A stretch of 25,612 bases of DNA from a bacterium (GTDB taxonomy: Bacteria > Zhuqueibacterota > Zhuqueibacteria > Residuimicrobiales > Residuimicrobiaceae). The stretch covers positions 1 to 25,612 of the forward strand of contig JAAYTV010000561.1 in the NCBI GenBank assembly GCA_012523655.1, read 5' to 3'. Below are positions 7,878 through 15,901 of the stretch, in pieces; the stretch's first letter is position 1; every line of letters starts with the position of its first letter. The position numbers and the translations under genes were made by a program. A model generated the notes under the pieces. That model was not told the origin of the DNA and ran no database searches. It saw only the letters and a program-made list of their open reading frames with translations.

Positions 7878-8985
7878 AGGCTGTCTCCACGCCAGCGTTC
7901 GGTTGATGACTCCAGGGTTCAAACACCACCTTGTAAGCCTGTTTCGGATCCTGCAGCAGCAAACGAAAAGCCGCTTCATAGCCTTCGAGCGGAAAACGGT
8001 GGGTGATCCATGGCTTTACATCGATGGCCCCGCTGTTGAGCAGTTCATAGGCCTCCCGCAGGTCGCGGTAAAAGGCATTGGACGAGGTTGTCAGCGTGCG
8101 TTCACAGCCGAGCAGCGCGGCGTCGATGGTCAGGGGCGTCCGGTGGACCGCCAAATTCACGTACACGCCGGATTCCTCCAGCAGCGGCAGGGCTTCGTTG
8201 AGCGAGGCGCTGCTGCCCACGGAATCAAAGATAGCGGCGCATCTCTCTTGCCCTAAAATTCTCAATGCCTCTTGCTGCACATTCTGCTGCGATGGATCGA
8301 TGATAAAGAAATCCGCATAATGACCGATAACCCGGCGGGCCAGCGGTGAAGGATCGGAGAGGATGACGGTTTGCGCGCCTTTGATTCTGGCGGTTTGGGC
8401 GATGCTCAAGCCGGCCGGGCCGCCGCCGATGCACAGCACATTGGCGCCCGGACGCAGCTGTGTGCGGCCGACGACGTGCACAGCAACACAGAGGATATCG
8501 GCCATGGCCGCCTCTGCACAGCTCAGGTTTTCCGCCAGTGGATAAAGCATGTCCGCCCAGCCCAGGCAGTACTCGGCATAGGCGCCGGGATAATAGTCCA
8601 TGCTCCCCCAGCCCTGCGCGTGGCCGATGTGGATCATGTGCCGGCAGAGGTTTTCTCTGCCGCTTTTGCAGAAGGGGCATTCACCGCAGGACCGATAGGC
8701 CTGCACGCCGACCCGGCGGCCCAGTAAACTCTCATATTTTTTATGCTGAACCTGGACCACTTCCCCGCTGAATTCATGGCCCATGACCAGATTGGCTGGA
8801 TTGTCGATGTGTCGGCCGAGCGTGTGCAGGGCCCAGGGATTTTCGCCGGCATAGTAGCGCAGATCGCTGCCGCAGATTCCGCAGGCCAGCACCTTGATGA
8901 GCACCTGATTTTCATCCCTAAGTGTAAAAACCGGAATGTCGGTTAATTCCAGGTTTTTGGGTTTTTTCAGGACAATGGCTTTCAT
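7861..8985 (-). CDS. Zinc-dependent medium-chain alcohol dehydrogenase
   Basis: A 374-residue MDR enzyme, NAD(P)-dependent, of the sorbitol/threonine dehydrogenase type. The start MKAIVLKKPKNLEL at 8985 is family-typical; the frame open to 9147 has no signal for an earlier start. Catalytic zinc ligands are Cys38 (in CGICGSD) and His70-Glu71 (in GHEFSG). The structural zinc lobe is Cys100, Cys103, Cys106 and Cys114 (CGECPFCKSGRENLC). The Rossmann motif GGGPAG is at 186-191. Both zinc sites are complete, so it should be active. It is the first gene of a two-gene unit with the overlapping SDR, behind the promoter at 9063-9091. The substrate is not deducible; polyol, sugar or threonine-like secondary alcohols are candidates. 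Confidence 0.9.
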   Translation of the reverse strand: MKAIVLKKPKNLELTDIPVFTLRDENQVLIKVLACGICGSDLRYYAGENPWALHTLGRHIDNPANLVMGHEFSGEVVQVQHKKYESLLGRRVGVQAYRSCGECPFCKSGRENLCRHMIHIGHAQGWGSMDYYPGAYAEYCLGWADMLYPLAENLSCAEAAMADILCVAVHVVGRTQLRPGANVLCIGGGPAGLSIAQTARIKGAQTVILSDPSPLARRVIGHYADFFIIDPSQQNVQQEALRILGQERCAAIFDSVGSSASLNEALPLLEESGVYVNLAVHRTPLTIDAALLGCERTLTTSSNAFYRDLREAYELLNSGAIDVKPWITHRFPLEGYEAAFRLLLQDPKQAYKVVFEPWSHQPNAGVETAYADQR

Positions 8986-9062
8986 CCTGCACGTCCGTTT
9001 TCTGGTGAATGCACCGACGTCTTGTTCAGCAGCGCCGGCGTGCTGGTCGTAGTCTATGGATA

Positions 9063-9091
9063 AGTATATACCAAAATGGTAAAAGATGCAA
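9063..9091 (-). promoter_or_regulatory. Promoter of the dehydrogenase pair with operator-like inverted repeat
   Basis: On the minus strand, TTGCAT (9086-9091), 17 bases and TATACT (9063-9068) form a good sigma70-type pair about 80 bases ahead of the zinc dehydrogenase start. The spacer contains TACCA-AAA-TGGTA (9069-9081), a 5-3-5 perfect inverted repeat placed where a repressor would block RNA polymerase. Confidence 0.5.
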
Positions 9092-9225
9092 GAGAAATTG
9101 CCATGGTCAGATCTTGCCGCGAACGGCCGAAGCAGAAAATCCATCAACAGACAATCAGGCCGGCACGATCTTCCGTTTCATACCGGATTTTTCAACAACC
9201 TTTCCGCCGGCGATAGAAAAAGACA

Positions 9226-10262
9226 TTAGTGCAGTCAGGAACGGCTTCAGCTTGTCGAGCGGTCGCAGAGCCATGGACAAAAGCTGGAGATCGGGTTAAA
9301 GGTGGACGCTTTGAGCGACCACTATACGCATAATTATCGATACGAGGTGCTGGGCTGTCGCCTGATCAAAGTGTGGTCCTATCAGAAGGACGCAGCTGAT
9401 ACGGTGGACGCGGCATCGGTGCGCGACATCACGGCGGAGGTCGAACGATTCACGGCCGACAGCGGCCGATGCGCGATCGTCCTCTCCGGGGAAAAGACAA
9501 GGCAAGACCGGTCTGATGTGGTGGCGGCATCCGCGCGATTACGCGCAGAGCGATGAAGTCACTCCCTTTTGCTGTCGGACCGGCATGGCCAAAGCGGCGG
9601 TGCAGCCGGTCTGGTACGACGAATACTATCAGACTCGCCCCGGTTATTATATTTACGAACACTGGACCTGTCTGCTGGCAGGTGGACGAGTGAATATTCA
9701 TCCATTTTATCCGAGATCCGAAGAGCCGGAAGAGGAGGGTGATTTCCGTATCCTTCCGATCCTGCGTGGCGGTGCGGACCGCATCCGCTCGCGAACACGG
9801 CTGCTGAATTTTGTCATGCAGGCTCCGCTGCAGTGTCCGGTCGCCGTTGTGTTCGGCCATTGGGGCGTGATGAACTGGACCTACCCTCAATACTTTGATT
9901 CGCTTCAGGCTGCGATCACCCTGTGCAATGAGCTGGCCCGGCGGGGCTATCCGGCAGCCAGGAGGAACCGCGCGGCAAAACGATCCGGGTGGACAAGGCG
10001 TCTGTCTTTTCAAACGACGGCCGGCAGACTTTTCAGATCTCCGCAGAAGCGGTCGGGGGTTCTCGCGTGCCGGCCTTCACATCCGCTGGTGGATCTGGAT
10101 TTATCCAAACCGAATCTCGCCGATGATTTTGAAATGGAAGGGATGACCGAGCCGGTCAACTATGTGCGGGATACGCCGTTCATGCGGCAGGGCGCCTGGG
10201 ATTTTCTCCACAATCGGGTGTTCAAAGAGATGGACGCGATACAGGCGTTGTGCCGTGAATAA
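9226..10262 (+). pseudogene. Frameshifted pseudogene, glycoside-hydrolase-like fragments
   Basis: Coding-like sequence jumps between frames. Piece A, about 9226-9510, contains LEIGLKVDALSDHYTHNYRY and RLIKVWSYQKDAADTVD and begins after an in-frame TAG. Piece B, about 9513-9950, contains MWWRHPRDYAQSDE, YYQTRPGYYIYEHWTCLLAGG and VVFGHWGVMNWTYPQYF. Piece C, about 9957-10110 in a third frame, contains GKTIRVDKASVFSNDGRQTF. Piece D, about 10084-10262, is back in the frame of B and contains MEGMTEPVNYVRDTPFMRQG. A single protein would need several frameshifts or deletions, so this is decayed DNA, possibly from more than one gene. Piece B resembles large glycoside-hydrolase-like proteins (tentative). 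The intact-looking 9516-10262 frame is therefore not a real gene in full. Confidence 0.55.
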
Positions 10263-10297
10263 CGCTGTCTGTGAATGGTACATGCAACGGCAAATTA

Positions 10298-10327
10298 AAA
10301 AGCCTGCAGACTACGCCGCAGGCTTTT
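10298..10327. terminator. Bidirectional intrinsic terminator
   Basis: AAAAGCCTGC (10298-10307) and GCAGGCTTTT (10318-10327) form a perfect 10-bp inverted repeat around a 10-nt loop, with T-runs on either strand. It sits between the end of the plus-strand pseudogene and the end of the minus-strand DUF937 gene and can serve both. Confidence 0.75.
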
Positions 10328-10373
10328 AATAGAGTGATAAATCCTTCCGATGCCTGAAGGGAGTTTGATTCAA

Positions 10374-10955
10374 TCAGCGGAAAAATTTTCCCAACACATT
10401 GCTGATATCGTCCAACGCATTGCCATCGCCGTCGCTGTCGAGCATCTTGTTCAGAGAGCTAAAAATGTTCGGTTGCGAAGTTGTGGCTTTTTGCTGCTGA
10501 CTGGTGAGCAGGTCGGTCATGCCGGAGACATCCAGGTTTTGTTCACGGGTGGTTTTTCCTAACGCGCCCATCACCAGCGGCGCCATCATCTGCAGGATCT
10601 GGCTCATGGTGTCGGTGTCGACACCCGCGGTTTTGCTGAGACGGGATGTTACGTTGGATTGATCCTCGCCAAAGATGTGTTTGAGAATGCCGCTGCCCGA
10701 GCTGCCGGCGACGTTGTTGATGAGGCCTCCGAGGTTGTCGAAAATAGAGCCGTCATGGTCTTTCACCAGAGCGTTGTGCAGGGAATTGGCCCCGGATTGG
10801 TTGGATGCATTGCGAGTCAGTGCAGAGAGAAGCAAGGGAGCGGCTACCCCTATCGCCTTGGCGGCAACGCTCGGATCTATTCCGAGCTGGTTCGCGATTT
10901 TGTTGATGGTTGGGCCGCTGATTTGCTGTACGAGCATTTGCAATAATGCGTTCAT
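10374..10955 (-). CDS. DUF937 family protein
   Basis: A 193-residue protein matching the DUF937 pattern: an N-terminal MNALLQMLVQQISGP segment, then INKIANQLGIDPSVAAKAIG followed by VAAPLLLSALTRNA, a central LGGLINNVAG...GILKHIFGE segment, LQMMAPLVMGALGK, and a C-terminal DSDGDGNALDDI acidic stretch resembling a calcium-binding loop. AGGGAG lies 6 bases ahead of the ATG at 10955. No signal peptide is evident, so it is probably cytoplasmic. The family's function is not established. Single gene, ending at a bidirectional terminator. Confidence 0.88.
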   Translation of the reverse strand: MNALLQMLVQQISGPTINKIANQLGIDPSVAAKAIGVAAPLLLSALTRNASNQSGANSLHNALVKDHDGSIFDNLGGLINNVAGSSGSGILKHIFGEDQSNVTSRLSKTAGVDTDTMSQILQMMAPLVMGALGKTTREQNLDVSGMTDLLTSQQQKATTSQPNIFSSLNKMLDSDGDGNALDDISNVLGKFFR

Positions 10956-11117
10956 AAAAAACTCCCTTACGTGTAATGATTCGTTATTTTAAAATTCAAC
11001 ATAGTTTAGGCGATAAATGTTCCCCTGTTCCATCTTAAATTGTAACAAAATCGTATCAATTCTAATCTCCAGCCTGCGGCTGAGGGTGGCGCGCCTTAGC
11101 GTGATCATCCCGAATCA

Positions 11118-11288
11118 TCATTCTTTTTCCGGATCATTCAGCCAGCGCTCCATGGCCGTCGGCTCAAACCATGTCCCGCTGATAAAAAGGTCGTCTTTTC
11201 CCCTTACCATGCCTGAAGCGTATTTTTCGCACCACAGTAAAACGTTGTTGCGTATGGCATTTAATACCGCTATTTTAGAATGACATCC
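11118..11288 (-). pseudogene. Short protein-like frame without a start codon
   Basis: The minus-strand frame between stops at 11289-11291 and 11118-11120 encodes 56 residues that look protein-like: SKIAVLNAIRNNVLLWCEKY, then ASGMVRGKDDLFISG and TWFEPTAMERWLNDPEKE. There is no ATG, GTG or TTG before the middle of the frame, while an ATG one base out of phase sits at its upstream edge (ATGTCATTC then TAA). It may be the 3' remnant of a lost gene or a small gene with a frameshifted start. The family is not recognised. Confidence 0.35.
11248..11276 (+). promoter_or_regulatory. Candidate promoter of the export operon
   Basis: TTGCGT (11248-11253), a 17-base spacer and TATTTT (11271-11276) lie about 60 bases before the start of the outer-membrane protein gene. 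The match is moderate. No clear terminator separates the five plus-strand genes downstream. Confidence 0.35.
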
Positions 11289-11334
11289 TCATCGCAGCGT
11301 CAGGGCATTTCTCTGATGTAGAGGTCTATGGACT

Positions 11335-12471
11335 ATGAATCCGCTCCGGCCATTTTCAGCCCTTGTCATTTTTTTCCTGACTGCGGAATTATCCGTTGCA
11401 GAGACCGCAGCCTGGCAAGGCCGGGCCATGGCTTCAGTGCACTGCAGCGATCAGGCGAGTCTGCCGGTGTGGCTGGTGGGCCGCTATCTCCCGCAGCTCA
11501 ACGTGCAACGGCGCATCGACGCCGGGCTGATGGACCTCGAGGCGTCTATGAATGTCAATGCTGAGTTGGCCTGGGATCCTTCCGATTCTTCTTTTAGCAC
11601 GAGTTCATGCAAAGCCTATCGACTATGGTTGCGTTACTCTACCGAACAGCTCGAGATTCGGCTGGGGTTGCAAAAGATCAACTTTGGTTCCGCCACGCTG
11701 CTGCGGCCATTAATGTGGTTCGATCAGGTGGATCCCCGGGATCCGCTGCAGCTGACCGACGGCGTCTGGGGACTTCTCGGCCGTTACTATTTTCTCGACA
11801 ACGCCAATCTCTGGTTGTGGCTGCTGTGGCCAACAGACCAACCGAAAACCTGGGAGACCGAATCCTCCAGTCCCAACGTTCCTGAGTGGGGTGGCCGCGT
11901 TCAATATCCGCTTCCGCGGGGTGAGATAGGGCTTTCCGGCCATGTCCGTAAAGTCGAAACCCGCGCTTGGGATGCCTTCAGCCGGGAAGAGTCGCCTGAA
12001 GGGCGTATAGGCATCGATGGCAAGTGGGATTGGATTCTCGGATTGTGGTTCGAAGGCGCCTGGATTCACCGCGGCCAAGTCCATGGCGTTGCTCATGACC
12101 AGTCCGCGTGGACTCTGGGCGCGGATTACACCTTCGCCATCGGCCATGGTCTGAACGCGCTTTACGAACATCTCTGGGTTTCCTGGAACAAAGGGGTTAT
12201 GTTTTTCAACAGTGCCAGGACCTTCAGCGGGCTTTCATTTTCATATCCATTGAGCGGCTTCGATCAACTTGCCGCTATTTTCTATTTGGATTGGGAGCAA
12301 AAGGGCGTCTACCGTTTTCTCTCCTGGCGTCGGCAGTGGACCCATTTTTCATTGAATGTGATGGCCTTCCGCAATCCCGCCGCCATGATGCTGCCGAACG
12401 CATCCAGCGGTCAGGCGGCGGCCGGATGGAGCGGCACAGGGCTGCAGGGAATGGTGATCTATCACCATTGA
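11335..12471 (+). CDS. Outer-membrane beta-barrel protein of the export locus
   Basis: A 378-residue exported protein with signal peptide MNPLRPFSALVIFFLTAELSVA (cut near residue 22). The mature part is rich in amphipathic, aromatic-flanked beta strands (YRLWLRYSTEQLEIRLGLQK; WDWILGLWFEGAWIHRG; WTLGADYTFAIGHGLNALYE), as in porin-like outer-membrane barrels. The central LQKINFGSATLLRPLMWFD followed by VDPRDPLQLTDGVWGL is its most characteristic motif, reminiscent of DUF1302/alginate-export-type barrels. It precedes the LolD-type ATPase by 190 bases on the same strand and is the likely outer-membrane partner of the transporter. A GAGG element about 10 bases upstream serves the start. The transported molecule is unknown. 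Confidence 0.72.
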   Translation: MNPLRPFSALVIFFLTAELSVAETAAWQGRAMASVHCSDQASLPVWLVGRYLPQLNVQRRIDAGLMDLEASMNVNAELAWDPSDSSFSTSSCKAYRLWLRYSTEQLEIRLGLQKINFGSATLLRPLMWFDQVDPRDPLQLTDGVWGLLGRYYFLDNANLWLWLLWPTDQPKTWETESSSPNVPEWGGRVQYPLPRGEIGLSGHVRKVETRAWDAFSREESPEGRIGIDGKWDWILGLWFEGAWIHRGQVHGVAHDQSAWTLGADYTFAIGHGLNALYEHLWVSWNKGVMFFNSARTFSGLSFSYPLSGFDQLAAIFYLDWEQKGVYRFLSWRRQWTHFSLNVMAFRNPAAMMLPNASSGQAAAGWSGTGLQGMVIYHH

Positions 12472-12661
12472 AGGAGCTACCTGGACGGCCGGCTGGAACA
12501 GTGGTAGTAGAAAAGTGCGTCGGCCGGACAGGAGGATGAAAACAAGCGATCACGGTTTTATTGATTAAAGGCAACGAACAGTCTGATGATGTTCGACCCA
12601 TAGTGAAAAAGTATTTTTTTCTGTAACAGGGCACAACCATTTTTTCTCACAACGGCGGCTT

Positions 12662-13426
12662 ATGGAAAACAATCAGATCATCAACATCAAGAGCCTGGTC
12701 AAGCGATTCCCCATCGGAGACGGCTATTTCACCGCTTTGCAGGGCATCACCCTGCATTTCGCCGCCGGCGAGTTCGCCGGACTGGTTGGACCCAGCGGCT
12801 CAGGCAAGACCACGTTGCTCAACATTATCGGCTCGCTGGACGCGCCCAGCGAGGGATCGGTGGTTGTTCTGGGCAACGAGATCTCACGGCTCAGCCATCG
12901 GGAATCGGCTGCATTGCGCAACTATCACATCGGCTTTATCTTTCAGACTTATAATCTGCTGCCGGTGTTTTCTGTTTACGACAATGTCGAGTTTCCTTTA
13001 TTGCTGCAGAAAAGGGACCGCGCCGGCCGGAGAAAAGCGGTCCTGGAAGCTCTGGAGTGGGTGGGCTTGAGCGACAAAGCGCTGTCCAAGCCTGCGCAGC
13101 TCTCCGGCGGCGAGTGTCAGCGCGTTTCCATCGCCCGCGCTATGGTCAAACGGCCGGAGCTGGTGCTTGCCGATGAGCCGTCGGCCAACCTGGATGCGAA
13201 AAATTCGCATCATATCATTCAGACCATGAAAAGGTTGAACCGCGAAATGGGAACGACTTTTTTGTTTGCCACACACGATGAAAAGGTGATGGGGTATCTG
13301 GATCGCATCATCTCTCTGGATGACGGCCGTGTGGCTCGAGACGAACGGCCGATGAGGGCAAAAGATCCTCAGCCCGATTCAACAGCAGAGGAGAACGGCC
13401 ATGCTCGCCGTCAAGCTCGCATTTAA
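12662..13426 (+). CDS. ABC transporter ATP-binding protein, LolD/MacB type
   Basis: A 254-residue ATPase that would power the two permeases encoded next. Motifs: Walker A GPSGSGKT (43-50), Q-loop Q95 (FIFQTYNLLP), signature LSGGECQRVSIARA (147-160; Cys where most members have Gln), Walker B LVLADE (167-172), PSANLD D-loop and H-loop His205 (ATHDEK). The sequence is of the LolD/MacB/FtsE subgroup, whose members pair with FtsX-fold permeases and work by mechanotransmission rather than classical transport. The ribosome binding site is weak. The 3' end extends 26 bases past the start of the first permease gene, implying coupled translation. Residues after about 225 are a charged tail beyond the core. 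Confidence 0.92.
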   Translation: MENNQIINIKSLVKRFPIGDGYFTALQGITLHFAAGEFAGLVGPSGSGKTTLLNIIGSLDAPSEGSVVVLGNEISRLSHRESAALRNYHIGFIFQTYNLLPVFSVYDNVEFPLLLQKRDRAGRRKAVLEALEWVGLSDKALSKPAQLSGGECQRVSIARAMVKRPELVLADEPSANLDAKNSHHIIQTMKRLNREMGTTFLFATHDEKVMGYLDRIISLDDGRVARDERPMRAKDPQPDSTAEENGHARRQARI

Positions 13427-14570
13427 GAACCTGATCGGCGCCGGGCTGCGCACTTGGCTGACCGCTGCGGTGCTGTCGTTCGCTTTCGTGGTGACTGTTT
13501 TCTACAATGGACTGCTCGACGGTTGGAATCTTCAGGCGCGCAACGACACTCAGGCCTGGGAGATCGGCGGCGGCCAGTTCTGGCATCCGCAGTATGATCG
13601 CTTTGATCCTTTTTCTTTGCAGGATGCGCATGCCGGCCTTTCGCCTGAGGTGCAAAAACTGGTTGAGAAGAAAAAGCTCGCACCCCTGCTCATCACTCAG
13701 GCCTCCGTCTACTCCGGCGGCCGCCTGATCAATGTCCTGCTCAAGGGCATTGACGCCGATCAGCGAATCCTTCGACTGCCCACCCATTGCTTCAAGACCG
13801 ATTCGGTGGAGATCCCGGCATTCATCGGCCGGCGCATGGCCGCAGACATGGGATTGAAACCCGGCGATGCCCTGCTGGTGCGCTGGCGCGACAAGAACGG
13901 CGTTTTTGATGCGCGCGAGGTCACGATTGTGCAGATTTTTGCCGCCAACGTACCTTCCATCGACAACGGCCAGATCTGGTTGGCTCTGGATCGATTGCAG
14001 GAAATGACTGGACTGGTGAATCAGGCCACTCTGCTGGTGGCGGCAACAGACCAAATCCCTGTCGAGTTATCAGGATGGATTTTTCGGCCGCCCTCTTTTC
14101 TCCTCAAAGAGTTCGAGGAGATCATTCGGAGCAAAAAAGTCGGTTCGAGCATCGTCTATGGTCTGCTGCTGGCCATTGCACTGCTGGCCATCTTTGACAC
14201 TCAAGTGCTCTCTATATTCCGCCGCCGGCGCGAGATCGGCACTTATATGGCCATGGGCATGACCAGGAGCCAGGTGATCGGCCTGTTCACGCTTGAGGGC
14301 GGTGCGCACAGCATCCTGGCGTTGTTGTTGGCTCTGGTGTACGGTTTTCCACTGTTGCGCTGGCTGGCGGTTCACGGCATCGGCATGCCCGAGGTGGCGG
14401 ACGCCGTCGGCATGACCATGGGGGAAAAATTGATCCCGGTCTACAGCGTCGGCATGATACTTTTCGCTGTGGCGCTGGTGGTGGTTTCGACCGCCATTGT
14501 CAGCTATCTGCCCGCCCGCCGGATCGCCGGAATGAAGCCCACTGAAGCATTGAGGGGAAAAGTAAACTGA
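13401..14570 (+). CDS. FtsX/LolC-type ABC permease, first subunit
   Basis: A 389-residue inner-membrane permease with the type VII topology: TM1 about 17-37, a large periplasmic domain (about 40-245), and TM2-TM4 at about 249-271, 302-323 and 346-370. Hallmarks are RRREIGTYMAMGMTRSQV after TM2 and PARRIAGMKPTEALRG at the C-terminus, shared by LolC/E and MacB. The ATG at 13401 overlaps the ATPase stop and follows GAGGAGA. With the second permease it would form a heterodimer like LolC-LolE, with the periplasmic domain handing substrate to a LolA-like carrier. Substrate not known; lipoprotein or another lipid-linked cargo is inferred from the neighbours. Confidence 0.9.
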   Translation: MLAVKLAFKNLIGAGLRTWLTAAVLSFAFVVTVFYNGLLDGWNLQARNDTQAWEIGGGQFWHPQYDRFDPFSLQDAHAGLSPEVQKLVEKKKLAPLLITQASVYSGGRLINVLLKGIDADQRILRLPTHCFKTDSVEIPAFIGRRMAADMGLKPGDALLVRWRDKNGVFDAREVTIVQIFAANVPSIDNGQIWLALDRLQEMTGLVNQATLLVAATDQIPVELSGWIFRPPSFLLKEFEEIIRSKKVGSSIVYGLLLAIALLAIFDTQVLSIFRRRREIGTYMAMGMTRSQVIGLFTLEGGAHSILALLLALVYGFPLLRWLAVHGIGMPEVADAVGMTMGEKLIPVYSVGMILFAVALVVVSTAIVSYLPARRIAGMKPTEALRGKVN

Positions 14571-14611
14571 GAAACGACGATGCCATGGCCATGGAGTGAA
14601 AGGAAAACACG

Positions 14612-15883
14612 GTGATTCGCTTTCTCCTCAAGGGCGTTCTGCACGATCGTCATCGCAGTCTGCTGCCCCTGATCGTCATCACACTCGGTGTGGCCTTGAC
14701 GGTCTTGGGGCACGCCTGGGTGAACGGCGTGCTGGGCGAGTCGTTCGTTATGAGCGCGCATTTCAGCACCGGCCATCTCAAGGTGATGACCCGCGCTTAT
14801 AGCGAAGAACAGGCTCAGATGCCCATCGACCTCGCGCTGATCGGTGTGAAGGAGATCATGGACGAACTGGCCGCCATCGGCGAAGTCGATTGGACACCAC
14901 GGATACGGTTCGGCGGCCTGATCGATTTTCCGGATGAAACCGGCAATTCCAGGAGTCAGGGACCGGTCACCGGATTTGCCGTCGATCTGCTGACGCCGGG
15001 ATCCCGGGAACCCGGCCGCTTCAATCTCACCTCGTCCATCCTCTCCGGCCGCATGCCGGCCTGTGAGGAGGAGGCCTTGCTCACCCACGATTTTGCCGAA
15101 AAATTTCATATTCAGCCCGGCGATCGCTTTACATTTTTCGGCAGCACCATGGAAGGCGGCATGGCTTTCGGCAATTTCGTTGTCGCCGGCACCGTGCGCT
15201 TCGGCGCTGAGGCCCTTGATCACGGCGCCATCCTCATTGATCTGGCCGCCGGCCAACGAATGCTCGGCATGCAAGACGCGGCCGGCGAGATCCTCGGTTT
15301 TTTTACAGACAATCGCTATGACCAGAAGCAGGCCCAGGCCATTGCCGATCACTTTAACGCCCGCCGATCCGGCAGCGCGGATGAGTTTATTCCGGTGATG
15401 GTGACCATGCGCGATCAGGAGGGCATGGCGCAACTGTTCGATTATACCCACAGCATCAGCGCCGTTTTAATCACTGCTTTTGTGCTGGCCATGTCGGTTG
15501 TGCTCTGGAACGCCGGATTGATCGGCGGGCTGCGGCGCTACGGCGAATTCGGCGTTCGTCTCGCCCTGGGCGAAGAAAAAAGCCATATCTACCGCACGTT
15601 GATTTATGAGGCGGTGCTCATCGGCCTGATCGGCTCGATGATCGGCACGGTCATTGGATTGGGATTGGCCCTGTATCTGCAGGTGGTGGGACTCGATATG
15701 GGTGATGCCATGCGGGCGTCGACAATGATGATGCCCTCTGTCATACGGACTCAGGTCACGGCCACGGACTTTTGGATCGGGTTTATCCCCGGGCTTTTTT
15801 CCATGACCCTGGGCAGCGCCCTCTCCGGTCTGGGCATCTATAAGCGCAGCACCGCCCATCTATTCAAGGAGTTGGAAGCCTAG
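14612..15883 (+). CDS. FtsX/LolE-type ABC permease, second subunit
   Basis: A 423-residue permease, related to but clearly different from the first. The GTG start at 14612 follows AAAGGA by about 7 bases, 41 bases after the first permease. TM1 about 17-38, periplasmic domain about 45-275, TM2-TM4 about 281-304, 333-357 and 386-410. Conserved features are RRYGEFGVRLALGEEKSHIY after TM2 and a short basic C-terminus (LGIYKRSTAHLFKELEA) in place of the usual DPVEALR-type end. Having two non-identical permeases and one ATPase matches LolCDE rather than homodimeric MacB. The ATPase, LolA-like protein and outer-membrane barrel flanking it support a trans-envelope transfer role (inference). Confidence 0.9.
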   Translation: MIRFLLKGVLHDRHRSLLPLIVITLGVALTVLGHAWVNGVLGESFVMSAHFSTGHLKVMTRAYSEEQAQMPIDLALIGVKEIMDELAAIGEVDWTPRIRFGGLIDFPDETGNSRSQGPVTGFAVDLLTPGSREPGRFNLTSSILSGRMPACEEEALLTHDFAEKFHIQPGDRFTFFGSTMEGGMAFGNFVVAGTVRFGAEALDHGAILIDLAAGQRMLGMQDAAGEILGFFTDNRYDQKQAQAIADHFNARRSGSADEFIPVMVTMRDQEGMAQLFDYTHSISAVLITAFVLAMSVVLWNAGLIGGLRRYGEFGVRLALGEEKSHIYRTLIYEAVLIGLIGSMIGTVIGLGLALYLQVVGLDMGDAMRASTMMMPSVIRTQVTATDFWIGFIPGLFSMTLGSALSGLGIYKRSTAHLFKELEA

Positions 15884-15901
15884 AAGGGTGAAAGGTCGTC
15901 T

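Larger units (their letters stand above)
10956..11334. other. Intergenic region with possible remnant ORF and promoter
   Basis: This 379-base region holds upstream sequence of the minus-strand DUF937 gene, a minus-strand protein-like frame at 11118-11288 and a candidate promoter for the outer-membrane protein at 11248-11276. Nothing else is recognised. Confidence 0.5.

Noticed and set aside
12534..12570. Ten-codon frame behind a perfect AGGAGG between the barrel and ATPase genes
   Set aside because: Very short, no spacing between AGGAGG and ATG, and no sign of conservation; could be part of a regulatory leader but not supportable.
13308..14054. 248-codon minus-strand frame opposite the ABC permease gene
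   Set aside because: Antisense shadow; the plus strand shows clear ATPase and permease motifs.
14504..15451. 315-codon minus-strand frame opposite the second permease
   Set aside because: Antisense shadow in GC-rich DNA; lacks recognisable domains and a ribosome binding site.
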